DNA of 64,000 nucleotides from the NCBI RefSeq assembly GCF_900230285.1, contig NZ_OCNK01000006.1:1-64000 (forward strand). Direction: 5' to 3'. Under the pieces are notes generated by a model, which did not search any database, was not told the origin of the DNA, and saw only the letters and a program-made list of their open reading frames with translations. Of the stretch, positions 1 to 8,640 are shown one piece after another. Source of the DNA: Blastococcus haudaquaticus (GTDB lineage Bacteria > Actinomycetota > Actinomycetes > Mycobacteriales > Geodermatophilaceae). The translations under genes and the position numbers were made by a program. The stretch's first letter is position 1. Each line of letters starts with the position of its first letter.

Positions 1-171
1 CTCCCCGACGGCGGCCTGCAATGGACCACCCCCACCGGCGACCGCGTCACCACCCACCCACCCCGCTACGGCACCGACGACGACCTCCCCCCACCGCCCC
101 AACCCCGGCCCACCCGCACCAAGGTCCCCGGCCACCCCACCCCACCCCGCGAGGAACCAGCCCCCTTCTGA
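1..171 (+). CDS. C-terminal end of a DUF222/HNH endonuclease-type protein (partial)
   Basis: Reading frame 1 is open from the window edge and stops with TGA at 169-171, giving 56 residues. It begins LPDGGLQWTTPTGDRVTT and continues into THPPRYG and a Pro/Arg-rich tail. A W-T-T-P-T-G...T-H-P-P-R-Y ending is typical of the C-terminus of the multi-copy actinobacterial DUF222/13E12-repeat proteins, where it follows an HNH nuclease domain. The HNH core itself lies outside the window, so the assignment rests on the tail only. The gene converges on livF, with a strong hairpin in between. Confidence 0.6.
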   Translation, partial: LPDGGLQWTTPTGDRVTTHPPRYGTDDDLPPPPQPRPTRTKVPGHPTPPREEPAPF

Positions 172-208
172 CGGAGCCGGCGGAGATTGCTGGGCCGACC
201 CGGAACGC

Positions 209-248
209 CGCGACGCCGGCACCCCCTCGCGGGGATGCCGGCGTCGCG
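209..248. terminator. Strong bidirectional hairpin terminator
   Basis: A perfect 13-bp inverted repeat (209-221 against 236-248) encloses a second C4/G4 stem with a TCGC loop. It sits between the convergent DUF222-type gene (stop at 171) and livF (stop at 269), so it can serve both. There is no U-tract, which is common for actinobacterial terminators. Confidence 0.6.
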
Positions 249-268
249 TGCGTCGGGCCGAGCAGGGA

Positions 269-1126
269 CTACTGGGCCTTCGCCAGGGTTCCCAGATAGA
301 GCTCGATGACCTTGGGGTCGTGCATGAGCGACTCACCGGTGTCGGTGTAGGCGTTCCGGCCCTGGTCGAGGACGTATCCGCGGTCGCAGATCTGCAGGCA
401 CCGGCGCGCGTTCTGCTCGACCATGATGATCGAGACGCCGGTCGCGTTGATCCGGCGACAACGGATGAAGACCTCGTCCTGGTAGGCGGGGGAGAGGCCG
501 GCCGACGGCTCGTCCAGCAGGAGCACCGACGGGTCCATCATCAGCGCCCGGCCCATCGCGACCATCTGCCGCTCGCCACCCGAGAGGGTGCCGGCCTTGG
601 CCTTGCGCCGCTCACCGAGCAGCGGGAACAGGTCGACGACGTAGTCGAAGCGGTCCTTGAAGATCTTCGGGCGCAGGAAGACGCCCATCTGCATGTTCTC
701 CTCCAGCGTCAGGGAGGGGAACACGTTGTTGTTCTGGGGCACGTAACCGACCCCCAGCGACACCAGTCGGTGCGCCGGCGCGGAGGTGATGTCCTCCCCG
801 CGCAGCGTCACGCTGCCCGACCGCACGGGGATCAGCCCGAACAGCGCCTTCAGCAGCGTCGACTTGCCGGCACCGTTCGGGCCGATGATGCCGACGAGTT
901 CGCCGTCCTGCAGGTAGAAGTCGCACCCGCGCAGGATGTTGACGCCCGGCACGTACCCGGCCACCAGGTCGTCGGCACGGACGAGGGCACCCTCGGCGAG
1001 CCGGACGTGCTCCTCGCGCGTGGCCGCCTTCTCGGCAGGGGAGAGCTCGGCAGCCGCGGTGGCGACGGTGTCGGCGCGGGTGAGGTCCTCGCCGGACTCG
1101 TCGACCTCGAACAACGGGTCGCTCAT
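269..1126 (-). CDS. livF: Branched-chain amino acid type ABC transporter ATP-binding protein LivF
   Basis: One of two cytoplasmic ATPase subunits of a HAAT-family importer (branched-chain amino acids, amides, urea or related substrates). Of 285 residues, Walker A GPNGAGKS lies at 82-89, signature LSGGERQ at 181-187 and Walker B VLLLDEP at 201-207. The H-loop region reads VEQNA, as is typical of LivF. About 50 residues of acidic N-terminal extension precede the ABC domain. The ATG overlaps the livG stop by 4 nt, so translation is probably coupled. It is the last gene of livHMGF. The substrate cannot be told from the sequence. Confidence 0.9.
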   Translation of the reverse strand: MSDPLFEVDESGEDLTRADTVATAAAELSPAEKAATREEHVRLAEGALVRADDLVAGYVPGVNILRGCDFYLQDGELVGIIGPNGAGKSTLLKALFGLIPVRSGSVTLRGEDITSAPAHRLVSLGVGYVPQNNNVFPSLTLEENMQMGVFLRPKIFKDRFDYVVDLFPLLGERRKAKAGTLSGGERQMVAMGRALMMDPSVLLLDEPSAGLSPAYQDEVFIRCRRINATGVSIIMVEQNARRCLQICDRGYVLDQGRNAYTDTGESLMHDPKVIELYLGTLAKAQ

Positions 1127-2178
1127 CGGTCGGTCCTCTCCGGCCCGCGCTCGGAGCTCAGGACGTCGCCGTCCGAGCCCTCCTCGCGGGCGATCGTCTG
1201 CTCGGCCTGGGCGAGGACCTGGTCCTCCTCCTCGACCGTGAGCGGGGCGTCGTGGTGGGCACCGAGGTAGGCGTCGACCACGGCCTGGTTCTGGCTGATG
1301 GACTCCGGCGGCCCCTCGGCGATGATCCGGCCCGCAGCCATGACCACCACCCAGTCGCTGATGTCCCGGACGACGTCCATGTCGTGCTCGACGAAGATCA
1401 CGGTCATGCCCTGCTCGCGCAGGTCCTTCACGTGGCCGAGCAGGCTCTGCGTCAGCGCGGGGTTCACCCCGGCCATCGGCTCGTCGAGCATGACGACCTG
1501 CGGGTCGCTCATGAGCGCCCGCGCCATCTCCAGCAGCTTGCGCTGACCACCGGACAGGGTGCCGGCGAAGTCGTCCTTCTTGGCGTCCAGCTTGAACCGC
1601 CGCAGCAGGTCCATCGCCTTCTCGGTGTTCTCCTTCTCCTGCGCCCGCCAGATGCCCGGCACGAGCGCGCGGAAGAAGCTCTCGCCCCGCTGGCCCTGGG
1701 CACCGAGCAGCATGTTCTGGAGCACCGTGAGGCGCGAGAGCGCCTTGGTGAGCTGGAACGTGCGCACGACTCCCAGACGCGCCACCTGGTGCGGCGACAT
1801 CTTGCCCAGCGACTGACCGTTGAACGACCAGGTGCCCGTGTCCGGCTGGTCGAACCCGGTGAGCAGGTTGAACAGCGTGGTCTTGCCGGCACCGTTGGGC
1901 CCGATCAGGCCGGTGATGCCACCGCGCTGCACCTCGAGGTGGTCGACGGCGACCGCGGTCAGACCACCGAACGTGCGGGTGACGCCGTCGACGACCACGG
2001 CCGGGTCCGGCTTGGCGACCCCGACCTCCCAGGGGAGGTCGCGGAGCGCGACCTGAGCGAGCCGCTGGGGGGCGTCGCCGCTCGTCCAGCCACCCGTGCG
2101 CTCCGGGTGGTAACCGGACCCACCGGCGGCACCGGTCCCGGACGCGGTCGCACCGTGCGGAGTGGGGTCAGCGGGCAT
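1123..2178 (-). CDS. livG: Branched-chain amino acid type ABC transporter ATP-binding protein LivG
   Basis: Second ATPase subunit of the importer (351 residues). Walker A GPNGAGKT is at 93-100, with an LSGGQRKLLEMARAL signature, Walker B VVMLDEP and H-loop VEHDMD. These fit LivG, which contacts the LivM/LivH permeases. It has a Gly/Pro-rich N-terminal extension of about 58 residues before the ABC fold, longer than in E. coli LivG (about 255 residues), and a tail of about 40 residues. The start lies 11 nt inside the livM 3' end, consistent with a single transcript. Confidence 0.9.
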   Translation of the reverse strand: MPADPTPHGATASGTGAAGGSGYHPERTGGWTSGDAPQRLAQVALRDLPWEVGVAKPDPAVVVDGVTRTFGGLTAVAVDHLEVQRGGITGLIGPNGAGKTTLFNLLTGFDQPDTGTWSFNGQSLGKMSPHQVARLGVVRTFQLTKALSRLTVLQNMLLGAQGQRGESFFRALVPGIWRAQEKENTEKAMDLLRRFKLDAKKDDFAGTLSGGQRKLLEMARALMSDPQVVMLDEPMAGVNPALTQSLLGHVKDLREQGMTVIFVEHDMDVVRDISDWVVVMAAGRIIAEGPPESISQNQAVVDAYLGAHHDAPLTVEEEDQVLAQAEQTIAREEGSDGDVLSSERGPERTDR

Positions 2179-3166
2179 CGAGCATCACCTCTCGTCGATC
2201 ACCGAAGATCCCCTGCGGGCGGAAGATCAGCAGCAGCATCAGTCCCACACCGACCAGGATGAACCGGATCTGCGCCACGTCGGTGGAGGACAGCAGGTCG
2301 TCGGGGATCACCCCGTTGTCGATCAGCAGGCGGAGCCCGGTGTCGGCGAACTGCAGGATGAACAGCAGGATCATGGCGCCGATCACGGGCCCCAGCACCC
2401 GCGCCGCACCACCGAGGATCAGGGCGGCGTAGGCGAGGAACGTGTTGGCGTTCTGGTACTGGTCCGGAACGGCGGACCCGGTGCCCACCGCGTAGACCAT
2501 GCCGCCGAGCGCACCGAAGACACCGCCCAGGACCAGCGCCTGCATCTTGTAGACGTAGACGTTCTTGCCGAGCGAGCGGACGGCGTCCTCGTCCTCGCGG
2601 ATGGACTTCAGCACCCGGCCCCAGGGGCTGCGCATGAGAGCGAAGACCAGGAGGCTGCCGAGGATGACCAGCAGCCAGCCGACGAGGGCCACCCACAGCT
2701 CGCCGCCGGACCAGCTGGTGCCGAGGATCGAGTACCGCTGCGAGGTGTTCCACGGGGCGAGCGCGATGAAGTCGCCGTTGAAGCCGGAGAGGCCGCGCGT
2801 GCCGTTCGTGACCGGCGTCGCCGACACCGACCGGAAGAGCAGTCGCAGCCCTTCCGCCGTGGCGATCGTCGCGATCGCGAGGTAGTCGGCCCGCAGCCGC
2901 AGCGTGGGCAGACCCAGCAGCAGCGCCAGCACGACCGCTGCTGCGAGGCCGACGAGGACGCCGGCCCAGAACGGAATGCCCCACTTGCTGACCGAGATCG
3001 CGATGCCGAACCCGCCGAGCATGGCGAAGGCGATCTGACCGAAGTTCAGCAGCCCCGCGTAGCCGAACTGCACGTTGATGCCGATGGCCAGCAGCGCGAA
3101 GAAGATCGCCTGGAACCCGAGGGCGGACTTGCCCGCGACGGCCAGGGCGTTGAGGAGGTCTGCCAT
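2168..3166 (-). CDS. livM: Branched-chain amino acid type ABC transporter permease LivM
   Basis: Polytopic inner-membrane permease of 332 residues, rich in hydrophobic helices, with the family-typical stretch INVQFGYAGLLNFGQIAF near residue 30. It forms the translocation pore together with LivH and is driven by LivG and LivF. Its start is 3 nt after the livH stop in the same operon. The length agrees with BPD_transp_2 family LivM proteins. Confidence 0.9.
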   Translation of the reverse strand: MADLLNALAVAGKSALGFQAIFFALLAIGINVQFGYAGLLNFGQIAFAMLGGFGIAISVSKWGIPFWAGVLVGLAAAVVLALLLGLPTLRLRADYLAIATIATAEGLRLLFRSVSATPVTNGTRGLSGFNGDFIALAPWNTSQRYSILGTSWSGGELWVALVGWLLVILGSLLVFALMRSPWGRVLKSIREDEDAVRSLGKNVYVYKMQALVLGGVFGALGGMVYAVGTGSAVPDQYQNANTFLAYAALILGGAARVLGPVIGAMILLFILQFADTGLRLLIDNGVIPDDLLSSTDVAQIRFILVGVGLMLLLIFRPQGIFGDRREVMLDAR

Positions 3167-3169
3167 GGC

Positions 3170-4528
3170 TCAGCCGACCCGGACTCGGCTGCCCAGGATT
3201 CCCTGGGGCCGGATGACGAGGATGACGATCAAGAGCAGCAGGCCTCCGACGTACTTCACGTCATTCGGGATGACGAGTGTCGACATCTGCACGAACACGC
3301 CCACGATGAGGCTTCCCACGAGCGCCCCGTACGCCGTCCCGAGGCCGCCCAGCGTGACGCCGGCGAACATCAGGAGGAGCAGCCGGAAGCCCATGTCCCA
3401 CTGGACCTGGTCCGACAGGCCCAGCAGCACGCCGCCGAGAGCGGCCAGCGCGCCACCCATCATCCAGACCACGAGGATCACGCGATTGACGTCGATGCCC
3501 GACGAGGCCGCCAGGTCCCGGTTGTCCGAGACGGCGCGCATCGCCTTCCCGATCTTCGTCCGCTGGAGCATGAGCGCTACCAGGACCAGGACGATCACCG
3601 AGATGATCACCGACGCGAGGTCGGCGTTCGTCATGGTGAACACGCCGTAGTCGACGGCGCGACCGCCCTGGAAGCCCTGGTACGGGCTGGACCGGCCGCC
3701 GTAGACGACCTGGATCAGGTAGCGCAGCAGCAGCGAGAGGCCGATCGAGACGACCAGCGCCGCGATCAGGCCGGTGCCGCGCCGGCGCAGCGGACGCCAC
3801 AGGGCCAGCTCGTTCAGCGCGCCCACCGCGGCGCCCACCACCATCGCCAGGACCGTGGCGACGACGAGGTTCACGCCGCCGGAGACGTTGATGTACCAGG
3901 CGGCGACGGCGCCGATGGTGACGAGCTCACCGTGGGCGAAGTTCGTCAGCCCCGTCGTCCCGAAGATCAGGGACAGGCCGACGGCGGCCATGGCGATCAG
4001 CAGACCGAACCGGATGCCGTCGACCAGCAGCTGGATGGCGCGCACGCCGCCACCACCGGCACCGCGACTGCCGTCCTCGAGACCGATGATGACCGCCTGC
4101 CGGCGTCCCTCGTCGACGGTGACGGTGCGGCTGTTCGCGCCGGCGAGCTCGACGCCGTCGGGCAGGTCGCCCTCGTCCAGGGTGACGGTGTACTCGCCCG
4201 GGCCGGGGAGGTCGACCGACCAGCGGCCCTCGTCGTCGGTCTCGACGCTCTCGATCTCGGCGCCGTCAGCCCCGGCGACCTCGATCTGCACGTCCTCGAT
4301 CGGGCCGCTCCGACTGGTCTGCACCGTCCCGGTCAGCTGCTCGCCCTCCGCCTGGGCGAGGCCCGGCGTGAACGCCGCGATGCCCAGCCCGAAGGTCAGC
4401 ACCAGCAGCAACCTGACGACGACGCGTCGCCTGCCCGATGGTCGACTGCGACCCCCGGGTCGCTGCAGGGACCCGTGCGGGTCCGTTCGTCGACCGTGCC
4501 GGCGGGCACGGTTTCCCGCGTGCGTCAC
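3170..4528 (-). CDS. livH: LivH permease with an N-terminal secreted carboxypeptidase-regulatory-like domain
   Basis: First gene of the operon, 452 residues against about 300 for a standard LivH. The order is a basic N-terminus, a hydrophobic signal segment at about 36-60 ending AQA, a beta-rich domain at about 63-150 containing DDEGRWSVDLPGPGEYTVTL (the pattern of carboxypeptidase regulatory-like domains), a Gly linker, and then the LivH permease. The permease begins IQLLVDGIRFGLLIAMAAVG and contains GTTGLTNFAHGELVTIGA. The extra domain should face outside and may interact with a binding protein or the wall; that role is inference. No LivK binding protein is encoded in the window. Confidence 0.88.
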   Translation of the reverse strand: MTHAGNRARRHGRRTDPHGSLQRPGGRSRPSGRRRVVVRLLLVLTFGLGIAAFTPGLAQAEGEQLTGTVQTSRSGPIEDVQIEVAGADGAEIESVETDDEGRWSVDLPGPGEYTVTLDEGDLPDGVELAGANSRTVTVDEGRRQAVIIGLEDGSRGAGGGGVRAIQLLVDGIRFGLLIAMAAVGLSLIFGTTGLTNFAHGELVTIGAVAAWYINVSGGVNLVVATVLAMVVGAAVGALNELALWRPLRRRGTGLIAALVVSIGLSLLLRYLIQVVYGGRSSPYQGFQGGRAVDYGVFTMTNADLASVIISVIVLVLVALMLQRTKIGKAMRAVSDNRDLAASSGIDVNRVILVVWMMGGALAALGGVLLGLSDQVQWDMGFRLLLLMFAGVTLGGLGTAYGALVGSLIVGVFVQMSTLVIPNDVKYVGGLLLLIVILVIRPQGILGSRVRVG

Positions 4529-4716
4529 GCGACCTCCCAGAGCGGATGAGTGAGCACGGACCCTAACCCGGTTGTGTTGCCCGGCTGTCTCTTCGGGCTG
4601 ACCTGTGACCTTTCCGCGACACGCCGTTGTGGTAACGGTGTGTGTTCGTGCGGCGCGTCGTCGTGATCACGGCTGCTCAGCGGTGCACTCTTCCCCCACC
4701 TTCAGGGGAGGATTCC

Positions 4717-5340
4717 GTGTCAGGAACCGGTTCGCGGTCCCGCGTGGTCTCGCGTACGGCGCGTGCGGCCGACCTACCCGCCGTCCTCGCGCTCGTCCGT
4801 CAGCACCGCGCCGACGCGCATGCCGGGGACGTCCTCACCGGTCACGTCTCGCTGAACGCCGCGGCCTCCGGTTTCCGCCGGCTGCTCGAGGACCCGGGGC
4901 ACCGGGTCGTGCTCGCCGTGCTGCCCGGGCCCCACGCGGCCGTGGGCGGAGCGACCGGGGAGGCCGTCGTCGGTCTGGCGGTCCTCGGGCTCGACCCGCT
5001 GTCGCTGGTGCTGGGCAACCCGCAGGTCACCGTGGACACGTTCGTCGTCCACCGCGAGCACCGCCGCCGCGGCGTGGGCGCCGTCCTGCTGGCGGCGGCC
5101 GCGGCGTACGCGCAGGAGAACGGCGCCGCCCACGTCGTCGCGGTGGCCGGGGGGCACGAGGCGGAGCGGCAGCGATTCCTCGCGCGCATGGGGTTCGCCC
5201 CGCTGGCCACCCGGCGGATCGTCTCGGTGGAGTCGCTCACCCGGTCGCTCGCCACCTGGCAGCGCGGCGGGGTCCCGATCCCGGCGCCGCGCCGGGCCGC
5301 GGCCCGCCGTCGACCGGTGACGCGCGGCCTCACCGCCTAG
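4717..5340 (+). CDS. GNAT family N-acetyltransferase
   Basis: A 207-residue protein with a GNAT core. The acetyl-CoA pyrophosphate loop RRRGVG is near residues 116-121, after a TFVVHREH beta strand and followed by the helix VLLAAAAAYAQ. I chose GTG 4717 because GGGGAGG lies 5 nt upstream; the frame is open further upstream but without an RBS. It is transcribed divergently from livH and converges on the thioesterase gene, with only 21 bp between the two stops. The acceptor substrate is unknown. Confidence 0.8.
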   Translation: MSGTGSRSRVVSRTARAADLPAVLALVRQHRADAHAGDVLTGHVSLNAAASGFRRLLEDPGHRVVLAVLPGPHAAVGGATGEAVVGLAVLGLDPLSLVLGNPQVTVDTFVVHREHRRRGVGAVLLAAAAAYAQENGAAHVVAVAGGHEAERQRFLARMGFAPLATRRIVSVESLTRSLATWQRGGVPIPAPRRAAARRRPVTRGLTA

Positions 5341-5361
5341 GCCCCCTCCAGGGGTCCGTGC

Positions 5362-5763
5362 TCAGTCCTTGGTGAGGCAGGTCAGCCGACCGGTCGCCGT
5401 CGGGCGGCCGTCCTCGTCGGTGATCTCGATCAGGAACGTCGACAGCGTGCGTCCGCGACGAACCGGCGTGCACACCGCGGTCACGACACCGGACGTCGCT
5501 CCGCGCAGGTAGCTCGCGTTCAGCTCGATGCCCACCACCTGCTTGTCCGGGCCGGCGTGCAGTGCACCCGCCCAGGAGCCGATCGTCTCCATCAGCGCGC
5601 AGCTCGCACCGCCGTGCAGGAGGCCGAAGGGCTGTTCGTTGCCGGCGACCGGCATCGTCGCGACCATGCGATCCGGGTCGTAGTCGGTGATCCGGATGCC
5701 CAGCTTGTCGTCCAGCGGGCTGAGCTTGTCGGCCGGGAGCCAGGACGGGGGAGGAGTGCTCAC
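5362..5763 (-). CDS. PaaI-like hotdog-fold thioesterase
   Basis: A small (133-residue) single-domain hotdog protein. The motif LLHGGASCALMET (H50, E59) is the acyl-CoA thioesterase signature of the PaaI/YbgC-like 4HBT family, followed by VVGIELNASYLR. It probably hydrolyses aryl- or acyl-CoA thioesters; the natural substrate is unknown. The GTG at 5763 is preferred over a longer frame because the longer version would run into the polA start region. Divergent from polA, with 46 bp between the starts. Confidence 0.8.
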   Translation of the reverse strand: MSTPPPSWLPADKLSPLDDKLGIRITDYDPDRMVATMPVAGNEQPFGLLHGGASCALMETIGSWAGALHAGPDKQVVGIELNASYLRGATSGVVTAVCTPVRRGRTLSTFLIEITDEDGRPTATGRLTCLTKD

Positions 5764-5795
5764 GCGGGCACGGTATCGACGTCGGTACCCGCACA

Positions 5796-5801
5796 TAGGA
5801 T
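5796..5801 (+). promoter_or_regulatory. Probable -10 hexamer TAGGAT for a leaderless polA transcript
   Basis: TAGGAT matches the actinobacterial TANNNT -10 consensus and ends 8 nt before the polA ATG, the spacing expected if transcription starts at the start codon. The AGGA within it (5797-5800) could alternatively act as an RBS at 9-nt spacing. Confidence 0.4.
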
Positions 5802-5809
5802 CGGACCCG

Positions 5810-8560
5810 ATGTCCGCACCGGTCTCCACCACAGCGCCCGCCGTCCCGACGACCTCCGGGGCGCGCCCGCGCCTGCTGCTCCTGGACGGGCACTCGCTCG
5901 CCTACCGCGCGTTCTTCGCGCTCCCCGTCGAGAACTTCTCCACCACGACCGGGCAGCCGACGAACGCGGTCTACGGCTTCACGTCGATGCTGATCAACAT
6001 CCTCCGGGACGAGAAGCCGACCCATCTCGCGGTCGCCTTCGACGTCGGCCGGAAGACGTTCCGCAGCGAGATCTTCGCCGAGTACAAGGCGAACCGGTCG
6101 GAGAGCCCGACGGACTTCCGCGGGCAGGTGAGCCTCGTACAGGAGGTGCTCGCCGCGCTGCACGTCCCGGTCATCACCGCGGAGAACTACGAGGCCGACG
6201 ACGTCATCGCCACCCTCACCGTCCAGGCGGTCGAGGAGGGCATGGACGTCCTCATCGCCACCGGTGACCGCGACGCCCTCCAGCTGGTCAACGACCACGT
6301 CACGGTCCTCTACCCGCGCAAGGGCGTCTCGGACATGACGCGCTTCACGCCGGAGGAGGTCGAGACCAAGTACGGGCTCACGCCGGCGCAGTACCCGGAC
6401 TTCGCGGCGCTCCGGGGCGACCCCAGCGACAACCTGCCCAGCATCCCGAGCGTGGGGGAGAAGACCGCCGCCAAGTGGGTGCGGGAGTACGGCTCCCTCG
6501 ACGCTCTGGTCGACCAGGTCGACACCGTGAAGGGCAAGGTCGGCGAGAAGCTGCGCGAGCACCTCTCCTCGGTGCTCCAGAACCGCCGGCTGACCGAGCT
6601 CGACCGTTCGGTGCCGCTCGACCTGCGCCCCGTCGACCTGGGCGTCCAGCCGTGGGACCGCAACGAGGTGCACACGCTCTTCGACAACCTCCAGTTCCGG
6701 GTGCTCCGCGACCGGCTGTTCTCCACGCTGACCAGCGCCGAGCCGGAGGTCGAGGGCGGCTTCGACGTCGCCGAGGACGAACTCGCCCCCGGCGGGCTCG
6801 GGGCCTGGCTGGACGCCAACGCGCGCACCGGCCGGACCGGGCTCATCTTCCGCGGCACCTGGGGGCGGGGTACCGGTGAGCTGACCGGTCTGGGGCTCGC
6901 CGCGGGCAACGACCGTGCCACCTTCGTCGACCTCGGACCCGACCTCGACGCCGCCGACGAACAGGCGCTGGCCGCCTGGCTCGCCGACCCGTCGGCGCCC
7001 AAGGTGGCGCACGAGGTCAAGGGCCCGCTGCTGGCGATCTGGTCCCGCGGCTGGGAGGTCGAGGGCCTCGTCAGCGACACGGCGCTCGCCGCCTACCTGG
7101 CCAATCCTGGTCAGCGGTCCTTCGACCTCGGTGACCTCGCGGTCCGGTACCTCAAGCGCGAGCTCAGGGATGCCGCCGAGCCGGAGGGGCAGCTCACGCT
7201 CGACGGTCTCGGTCCCAGCGAGGACGACGTCGCCCGGGAGGCCGCGCACGCCGACGTCCTCAAGGCGGTCGCCGTCAACGACCTGTCCGACGCGCTGGAG
7301 AGCGTGCTCGGCCAGCGGGGCGGCGACGCGCTGCTCGGTGGCATCGAGCTGCCGTTGACCCGGGTGCTGGCGGCGATGGAGTACCGCGGGATCGCCGCCG
7401 ACCTCGACTTCCTGCACGAGCTGCAGAAGGAGTTCGCCGACGGCGTCGCCGCGGCGGCCGCCGAGTGCTACGCCGTCATCGGACGCGAGGTGAACCTCGG
7501 ATCGCCCAAGCAGCTGCAGACGGTGCTCTTCGACGAGCTGGCCCTGCCGAAGACGAAGAAGAACAAGACCGGGTACACGACCGACGCCGAGGCGCTCACC
7601 AGCCTGCTCGCGACGACGGGCCACCCGTTCCTCGAGCACCTGCTCCGCCACCGCGACGTCACGCGCCTGCGGACCGTCATCGACGGCCTGATCCCGATGG
7701 TCGACGACGCCGGGCGCATCCACACCACGTACCAGCAGACGATCGCGGCGACCGGCCGCCTCTCCTCGACCGACCCCAACCTGCAGAACATCCCGATCCG
7801 CACCGCGGAGGGCCGCCGCATCCGGCAGGCCTTCGTGGTCGGCCAGGGCCATGGCCAAGACTTTGAGTCGCTGATGACGGCGGACTACAGCCAGATCGAG
7901 ATGCGGATCATGGCGCACCTCTCCGGCGACGAAGGCCTCATCGAGGCGTTCACCTCGGGGGAGGACCTGCACTCCTTCGTCGCCTCCCGGGCGTTCGGCA
8001 TCCCCATCGAGGAGGTCGACCCCGAGATGCGCCGCCGGATCAAGGCGATGAGCTACGGCCTGGCGTACGGGCTCTCCGCCTACGGCCTGGCGCAGCAGCT
8101 GCACATCACGCCCGAGGAGGCGCGAGGGCAGATGCACGCCTACTTCGAGCGCTTCGGCGGCATCCGCGACTACCTCGACGGCGTGGTCGACGAGGCGCGG
8201 ATGACCGGCTACACCGAGACCACCCTGGGCCGGCGTCGCTACCTCCCCGACCTCACCAGCGACAACCGCCAGCGGCGCGAGATGGCCGAGCGGATGGCGC
8301 TCAACGCCCCGATCCAGGGGTCCGCGGCCGACGTCATCAAGGTGGCGATGCTCAACGTGGAGAAGGCGATCGCCGCGGAGGGCCTGTCCTCGCGGATGCT
8401 GCTCCAGGTGCACGACGAGCTCGTGCTCGAGGTCGCGCCGGGGGAGCGGGAGCGGCTCGAGGAGCTCGTGCGCCGCGAGATGGCCGGCGCCGCCGACCTG
8501 TCCGTGGCGCTGGAGGTGTCCGTCGGCTTCGGCCGGACCTGGGACGAGGCCGCCCACTGA
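5810..8560 (+). CDS. polA: DNA polymerase I
   Basis: Repair and lagging-strand maturation polymerase, 916 residues. It begins with a 5'-nuclease (FEN) domain (LLLLDGHSLAYRAFFALP, then EADDVIATL and ATGDRDALQLV). A degenerate 3'-5' exonuclease-like domain lies in the middle; the segment TGLIFRGTWGRG lacks the D-x-E expected there. The polymerase domain has motif A ADYSQIEMR with D692, motif B RRRIKAMSYGLAYG and motif C HDE at 868-870. It is thus predicted to lack proofreading, as is known for other actinobacterial PolA proteins. The ATG at 5810 fits homologue length; the frame is open upstream but would overlap the divergent gene. Confidence 0.97.
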   Translation: MSAPVSTTAPAVPTTSGARPRLLLLDGHSLAYRAFFALPVENFSTTTGQPTNAVYGFTSMLINILRDEKPTHLAVAFDVGRKTFRSEIFAEYKANRSESPTDFRGQVSLVQEVLAALHVPVITAENYEADDVIATLTVQAVEEGMDVLIATGDRDALQLVNDHVTVLYPRKGVSDMTRFTPEEVETKYGLTPAQYPDFAALRGDPSDNLPSIPSVGEKTAAKWVREYGSLDALVDQVDTVKGKVGEKLREHLSSVLQNRRLTELDRSVPLDLRPVDLGVQPWDRNEVHTLFDNLQFRVLRDRLFSTLTSAEPEVEGGFDVAEDELAPGGLGAWLDANARTGRTGLIFRGTWGRGTGELTGLGLAAGNDRATFVDLGPDLDAADEQALAAWLADPSAPKVAHEVKGPLLAIWSRGWEVEGLVSDTALAAYLANPGQRSFDLGDLAVRYLKRELRDAAEPEGQLTLDGLGPSEDDVAREAAHADVLKAVAVNDLSDALESVLGQRGGDALLGGIELPLTRVLAAMEYRGIAADLDFLHELQKEFADGVAAAAAECYAVIGREVNLGSPKQLQTVLFDELALPKTKKNKTGYTTDAEALTSLLATTGHPFLEHLLRHRDVTRLRTVIDGLIPMVDDAGRIHTTYQQTIAATGRLSSTDPNLQNIPIRTAEGRRIRQAFVVGQGHGQDFESLMTADYSQIEMRIMAHLSGDEGLIEAFTSGEDLHSFVASRAFGIPIEEVDPEMRRRIKAMSYGLAYGLSAYGLAQQLHITPEEARGQMHAYFERFGGIRDYLDGVVDEARMTGYTETTLGRRRYLPDLTSDNRQRREMAERMALNAPIQGSAADVIKVAMLNVEKAIAAEGLSSRMLLQVHDELVLEVAPGERERLEELVRREMAGAADLSVALEVSVGFGRTWDEAAH

Positions 8561-8640
8561 GGTGCTCAAAGCGCTCCTACCCGATGTGCAGCGCGTCCTC
8601 GCCGGGTGGGTGGGGCGCGGGCGGCTCGAAGTCCGGAGCC

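Noticed and set aside
5330-8569. Minus-strand open frame of more than 1000 codons across polA
   Set aside because: Antisense shadow of polA; the composition is that of reverse-frame GC-rich sequence and it overlaps the thioesterase gene too.
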